A DNA stretch of 15,301 nt from Faecalibacterium sp. (lineage in GTDB: Bacteria; Bacillota; Clostridia; Oscillospirales; Ruminococcaceae): the NCBI GenBank assembly GCA_020025795.1, contig JAHHRK010000032.1, forward strand, positions 1 to 15,301, in the 5' to 3' direction. The notes beneath the pieces are model-generated. The model searched no databases and was not told where the DNA came from. It saw only the letters and a program-made list of their open reading frames with translations. The position numbers were made by a program, and so were the translations under genes. The first letter of the stretch is position 1, and each line of letters starts with the position of its first letter. Shown here one piece after another: positions 12,220-15,301 of this stretch.

Positions 12220-14870
12220 TGGGTGCACAGGCTGGAAATGCCGGTACCGTCTGGCTGGAATTGCTGATTAAAAATACCATCGGCCGTCAGATTGAAAAAA
12301 TGTCTCGCGAGGCCGGTGCACAGGCGGAAAAGCAGTTCGATACCGTAGGCGAAAAAGCGGGAGAAACGTTCAATCGTTCGTTTGAACAGAGCGCGAAAAC
12401 CGTGGAAAAACAGGTTGGTGCCATTGGTGAAAAAACAGAACAGACATTTAACCGAAGCGTGGAACTGGCAAAATGCAGACTGAAGGAACTCCAGAATAAA
12501 CATGCTTCCGTATCAGAAAAGCTGGAAACGATGAAGGCTGCTCGGATGGAGGATTATGATAACCCGCTTGCTCGCAAGCTGGGTCCGGAATATCTGGATA
12601 CAGCCGTGGAGAATTCACTGAACATAGACCCAGTCTATAAAAAGTTGCAAGCTCAACAGGAGCAAGTCTATCAGCAGATACAGGCAGCACGAGAAAGGCT
12701 GCGTATTGAAGTAGAAGCAGCCGCTGCAAAGCAGGCAAGCACAGAAGCGCGAATGGCAGAAAAGGCTGCACAGGCAGCACAACGTGCCGGAAATCGACAG
12801 GAGGCGGCCGCCAAGCGTGCTGCGGCTGAAGCACAACGTGCGCAGGAAAAAGCAGCGGAAGAAGCTCGTCGCGCCCATGAGCGTGCCGCAAAGCGCGTGC
12901 AAGGTGTCTGGGCTAAGGCTATGGGAATGGTCAAGAGTATCCAGTCCGGTGCTGCGTCTCTGGTGAAAAAAGGCTGGACTAAGGCAACAAACGGCATTTC
13001 CAAGGCGTTCCATACCGTGGGCCGAACGATGCGCCGTGTGTTTGTTTTGGGTGCGCTGTTGGTGTTCTTCCATGGCTTGCGAGACGCAATGTCTGCGGCA
13101 ATCAAACAGAATGACCAGCTGTCCAAGAGCCTGGCACAGGTTAAGGGAAATCTGTACACTGCGTTCTCAGCCGTTTTCAGTGCGGCTCTTCCTGCGCTCA
13201 CGGCCATGATGAACGGGCTTGCAGCCTTGACCAATAAGATTGCATCGTTCCTGTCCGCATTGTTTGGTACAACCTATGCTAAGAGCCAAGCAGCAGCCAA
13301 GCAACTGGCATCTGTAGGAAAAGGCGCGGCCAGCGCTTCCAAAAAGCTGAAAGGTGCGCTCGCCAGCTGGGACGAACTGAACGTTCTGCAGAAAGAGGAT
13401 ACATCTGGCGGCGGTGGCGGAGCAAGCGGCGTAGACACTGGGGCGCAGGCTGATGAAGCGGCAGCTTCGTTTGGAGAAACGCTGCGCAAGGCTTTCCAGT
13501 CTGGTAATTGGGATGCGCTTGGTCAGATGCTGGGCGAAAAGTTCAATGCCATGGTGGACAAGCTGGACACCGCTGCACTTGGTACGAAACTGGGCAAAGG
13601 TATTCAGGCTGCCATTCAGACGGCTCACAAATTTATCCAGACGGCTGACTGGAACAACCTGGGTGCAAAGCTTGCCGATGGCTTCAACCGTGCCCTTGAA
13701 CAGGTGGACGGCTGGCAGCTGGGATCGATACTAGCCAGTACATGGACGATTGCATTTGGATTCCTGAATGGCGTCGTTGAGAACACAGACTGGGCACAGG
13801 TCGCTCAGAAAGTTAGTGATTGTTTCCGCGGTATCTTTGACGCATTGACAGAAACAGTCCAGAACTTCAGCTGGAGTGGTCTGGCGGACAGTATCTGCAC
13901 TTTCCTTTGCAATATCGATTGGGCTGGAATTTTTGAATCTGTGGCTACTTATGCCGGCAGCTGGGTGGGTGGAGCAATCAGCTTTTTCTGGACACTGGTT
14001 GAAAATGCCTGGAATGGCCTGTATGGCTATTTTCATGAAAAAGTTAAAGAGACCGGCGGCCATTTGATTTTCGGCCTCTTCAACGGCGTGGGTGAAGCGT
14101 TAGGAAATATTGGCGTTTGGATTTTTGACCACATCTTTAAGCCTTTCTGGGACGGCATCTGTGCTGCGTTCCAGATTCACAGCCCATCTAAAAAGATGAT
14201 GGAAATCGGCAGATACATCATCGCAGGTATGCTCAACGGTATTACCGAAAGCTGGAGGCGTATCACGAGTTTCTTTACACAAGCTTTGGCAGATGTAAAG
14301 GCTGTGTTTTCCAATGCCTGGGCTGCACTGAAAGCCAATACCGCCCAGATGTGGCGCGGCATCGGCGACACGATCAAGGCGGCAGTGAATAGCATCATTG
14401 GCATCGTGAACAACATGATTTCTGCGGTAACTGGGGGTATCAATGCTGCGGTGGATGCCATGAATCATATTCATGTAGACATTCCGGAGTGGGTGCCGAT
14501 GTTTGGCGGTAAGCGCTTTGGCATCGATATTCCACACGTTGGAACTCCCCAAATTCCCATGCTGGCCAAGGGCGGCGTTATCACGCAGCCTACACTGGCC
14601 ATGATGGGCGAATATCAGGGCGCAGGAAACAATCCTGAAATTGTTGCGCCGCAGAGTATCATGCGAGAAACGTTCGAGGAAAGCATCGCACCTCTGGTGG
14701 AAGCCATTTATGAACTGATCGCCTACCTGAAGGAAGGCGGGGACAAGGAAATCGTAATCAAGCTGATATTCGACGGAAACCTGGCACAATTCGCACGAGT
14801 TTTTAAACCATATCTGGATAAGGAAAGTAATCGTGTGGGCGTCAAGCTCATTACAGGAGGTGAGTATTGA
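12219..14870 (+). CDS. Tape measure protein
   Basis: At 883 residues it is by far the longest gene here. It sets the tail length and probably forms the DNA entry channel. The order of parts is: an Ala/Glu/Arg-rich coiled coil (about 85-230), a basic linker with FVLGALLVFF (275-284), a hydrophobic block (313-350) that can enter a membrane, a SWDELNVL motif (383-390), a Gly-rich linker (396-405), three 47-residue repeats (430-566), the SPSKKMMEIGRYIIAGMLNG block (655-674) and PMLAKGGVITQPTLAMMGE (780-798). The last two are hallmarks of tape measure C-termini. No lysozyme or peptidase motif is visible. ATG 12219 follows GGAGGTGG (12205-12212). Confidence 0.95.
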   Translation: MGAQAGNAGTVWLELLIKNTIGRQIEKMSREAGAQAEKQFDTVGEKAGETFNRSFEQSAKTVEKQVGAIGEKTEQTFNRSVELAKCRLKELQNKHASVSEKLETMKAARMEDYDNPLARKLGPEYLDTAVENSLNIDPVYKKLQAQQEQVYQQIQAARERLRIEVEAAAAKQASTEARMAEKAAQAAQRAGNRQEAAAKRAAAEAQRAQEKAAEEARRAHERAAKRVQGVWAKAMGMVKSIQSGAASLVKKGWTKATNGISKAFHTVGRTMRRVFVLGALLVFFHGLRDAMSAAIKQNDQLSKSLAQVKGNLYTAFSAVFSAALPALTAMMNGLAALTNKIASFLSALFGTTYAKSQAAAKQLASVGKGAASASKKLKGALASWDELNVLQKEDTSGGGGGASGVDTGAQADEAAASFGETLRKAFQSGNWDALGQMLGEKFNAMVDKLDTAALGTKLGKGIQAAIQTAHKFIQTADWNNLGAKLADGFNRALEQVDGWQLGSILASTWTIAFGFLNGVVENTDWAQVAQKVSDCFRGIFDALTETVQNFSWSGLADSICTFLCNIDWAGIFESVATYAGSWVGGAISFFWTLVENAWNGLYGYFHEKVKETGGHLIFGLFNGVGEALGNIGVWIFDHIFKPFWDGICAAFQIHSPSKKMMEIGRYIIAGMLNGITESWRRITSFFTQALADVKAVFSNAWAALKANTAQMWRGIGDTIKAAVNSIIGIVNNMISAVTGGINAAVDAMNHIHVDIPEWVPMFGGKRFGIDIPHVGTPQIPMLAKGGVITQPTLAMMGEYQGAGNNPEIVAPQSIMRETFEESIAPLVEAIYELIAYLKEGGDKEIVIKLIFDGNLAQFARVFKPYLDKESNRVGVKLITGGEY
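13506..13916 (+). repeat. Three 47-residue repeats in the tape measure gene
   Basis: Residues 430-476, 477-523 and 524-566 align. The first opens NWDALGQMLGEKFN, the second DWNNLGAKLADGFN, the third DWAQVAQKVSDCF, and a truncated fourth DWAGIFESV starts at 567. Copies 1 and 2 are both 47 residues long; the third is four residues shorter. The DNA copies have diverged, so this is an old protein repeat and not a recent duplication. Confidence 0.8.
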
Positions 14871-15241
14871 TGCTCTGGGTGGATGGTATCGAATACAACG
14901 TGGATGTTATCAAGGTAAAGCGAAAAGCAGACACGCTGGATAAGTATGCGAAACGCACCGATGATGGCGTTTTGCATAGAGAGCTGACAGGAGTGTACTT
15001 CAACTACAGCTTGCAGCTGGGACCCAATACAGATCCGGAAAGTTATGATGCCCTGTGGGAAACGCTATCTGCTGCGGAAGAGTTTCACACTGTGAAAGTT
15101 CCGTATGGTAGCAGTGGAATATATACCTTTGAGGCCTACTTTTCAAACGTATCGGATGAATTGCTGTGCAAGCGAGGAAATCACAACGTTTGGAATGGCC
15201 TGACGGTGAACTTTAAAGCCAAGAAGCCTGCACGAACATAA
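14870..15241 (+). CDS. Tail protein, probable distal-tail type
   Basis: The 123-residue product follows the tape measure directly and precedes another tail gene, where distal tail proteins are found. It is short for a full distal tail protein. It starts MLWVDGIEYNVDVIKVKRKAD and contains alternating strands with a central DPESYDALWETLSAAEEFHTVKVPYG. I chose ATG 14870, which overlaps the tape measure stop and follows AGGAGGTGA (14856-14864) by 5 nt. The TTG at 14867 is too close to the SD. The role as a tail-tip component is inferred from place only. Confidence 0.65.
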   Translation: MLWVDGIEYNVDVIKVKRKADTLDKYAKRTDDGVLHRELTGVYFNYSLQLGPNTDPESYDALWETLSAAEEFHTVKVPYGSSGIYTFEAYFSNVSDELLCKRGNHNVWNGLTVNFKAKKPART

Positions 15242-15257
15242 GAAAGGGGGGAGTTCT

Positions 15258-15301
15258 ATGCGCACCGGTACACGGGTAGAGCTGGGGCTTTTTGATGTGA
15301 C
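15258..15301 (+). CDS. Start of a further tail gene (cut off at the window edge)
   Basis: ATG 15258 follows AAGGGGGGAG (15244-15253) and opens MRTGTRVELGLFDV, continuing off the edge. Only 14 full codons are visible. By position it should be a tail-tip or tail-fibre associated protein, but nothing in the fragment shows it. Confidence 0.65.
   Translation, partial: MRTGTRVELGLFDV

Noticed and set aside
1..15301. CRISPR arrays, tRNA or rRNA genes, insertion sequences, integrase or attachment sites
   Set aside because: I looked for spaced repeats, cloverleaf-like segments and transposase motifs and saw none. Lysogeny genes would lie outside the window.

Overview
The window is the right end of an early or regulatory segment plus most of the structural (late) gene cluster of a tailed, siphovirus-type temperate phage or prophage of a Gram-positive host. 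Every gene I accept is on the + strand, most are preceded by AGGAGG-type Shine-Dalgarno (SD) sites, and many start and stop codons overlap. The gene order (sigma-like regulator, terminase small and large subunits, portal, MuF protein, scaffold, major capsid, connector, minor capsid 1/2/3, tail tube, two overlapping tail chaperones, tape measure, tail protein) is that of A118-like phages of Firmicutes. A mid-range GC host such as a gut Clostridia/Oscillospiraceae is my inference; no host genes are present to prove it.

Region 1-1411 is a tight operon: the tail of an unknown gene, a 42-residue membrane peptide, a zinc-ribbon protein, a surface lipoprotein (superinfection-exclusion candidate) and a sigma region 4-like protein. 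Region 1412-1679 has no gene. It holds three AAGCCC(C)TA repeats spaced exactly 10 bp apart in front of a TATGAT -10-like box, then three hairpins, two of them terminator-like, before the terminase. I read it as the late promoter and leader, probably controlled by the sigma-like protein just upstream.

Region 1680-6709 holds the DNA-packaging and portal genes. The small terminase lacks an ATG. The MuF protein ends in a visibly AT-richer domain with an HEMCH zinc-protease motif, typical of MuF polymorphic toxins, and a 47-codon gene overlaps its stop codon.

Region 6710-7830 is an accessory island between MuF and the scaffold: the 47-codon gene, a Tad2/DUF2829-like (Thoeris anti-defence) gene and a DUF4406/nucleoside deoxyribosyltransferase-like gene. 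The units are separated by terminator hairpins, and the last gene is bracketed by two copies of one 28-nt terminator sequence. This is a moron-type arrangement.

Region 7859-15301 holds scaffold, capsid, head completion, tail tube, tail chaperones, tape measure and distal tail genes. One strong terminator directly after the tail tube probably sets it apart in dosage from the genes downstream. The tape measure carries three 47-residue Trp-containing repeats.
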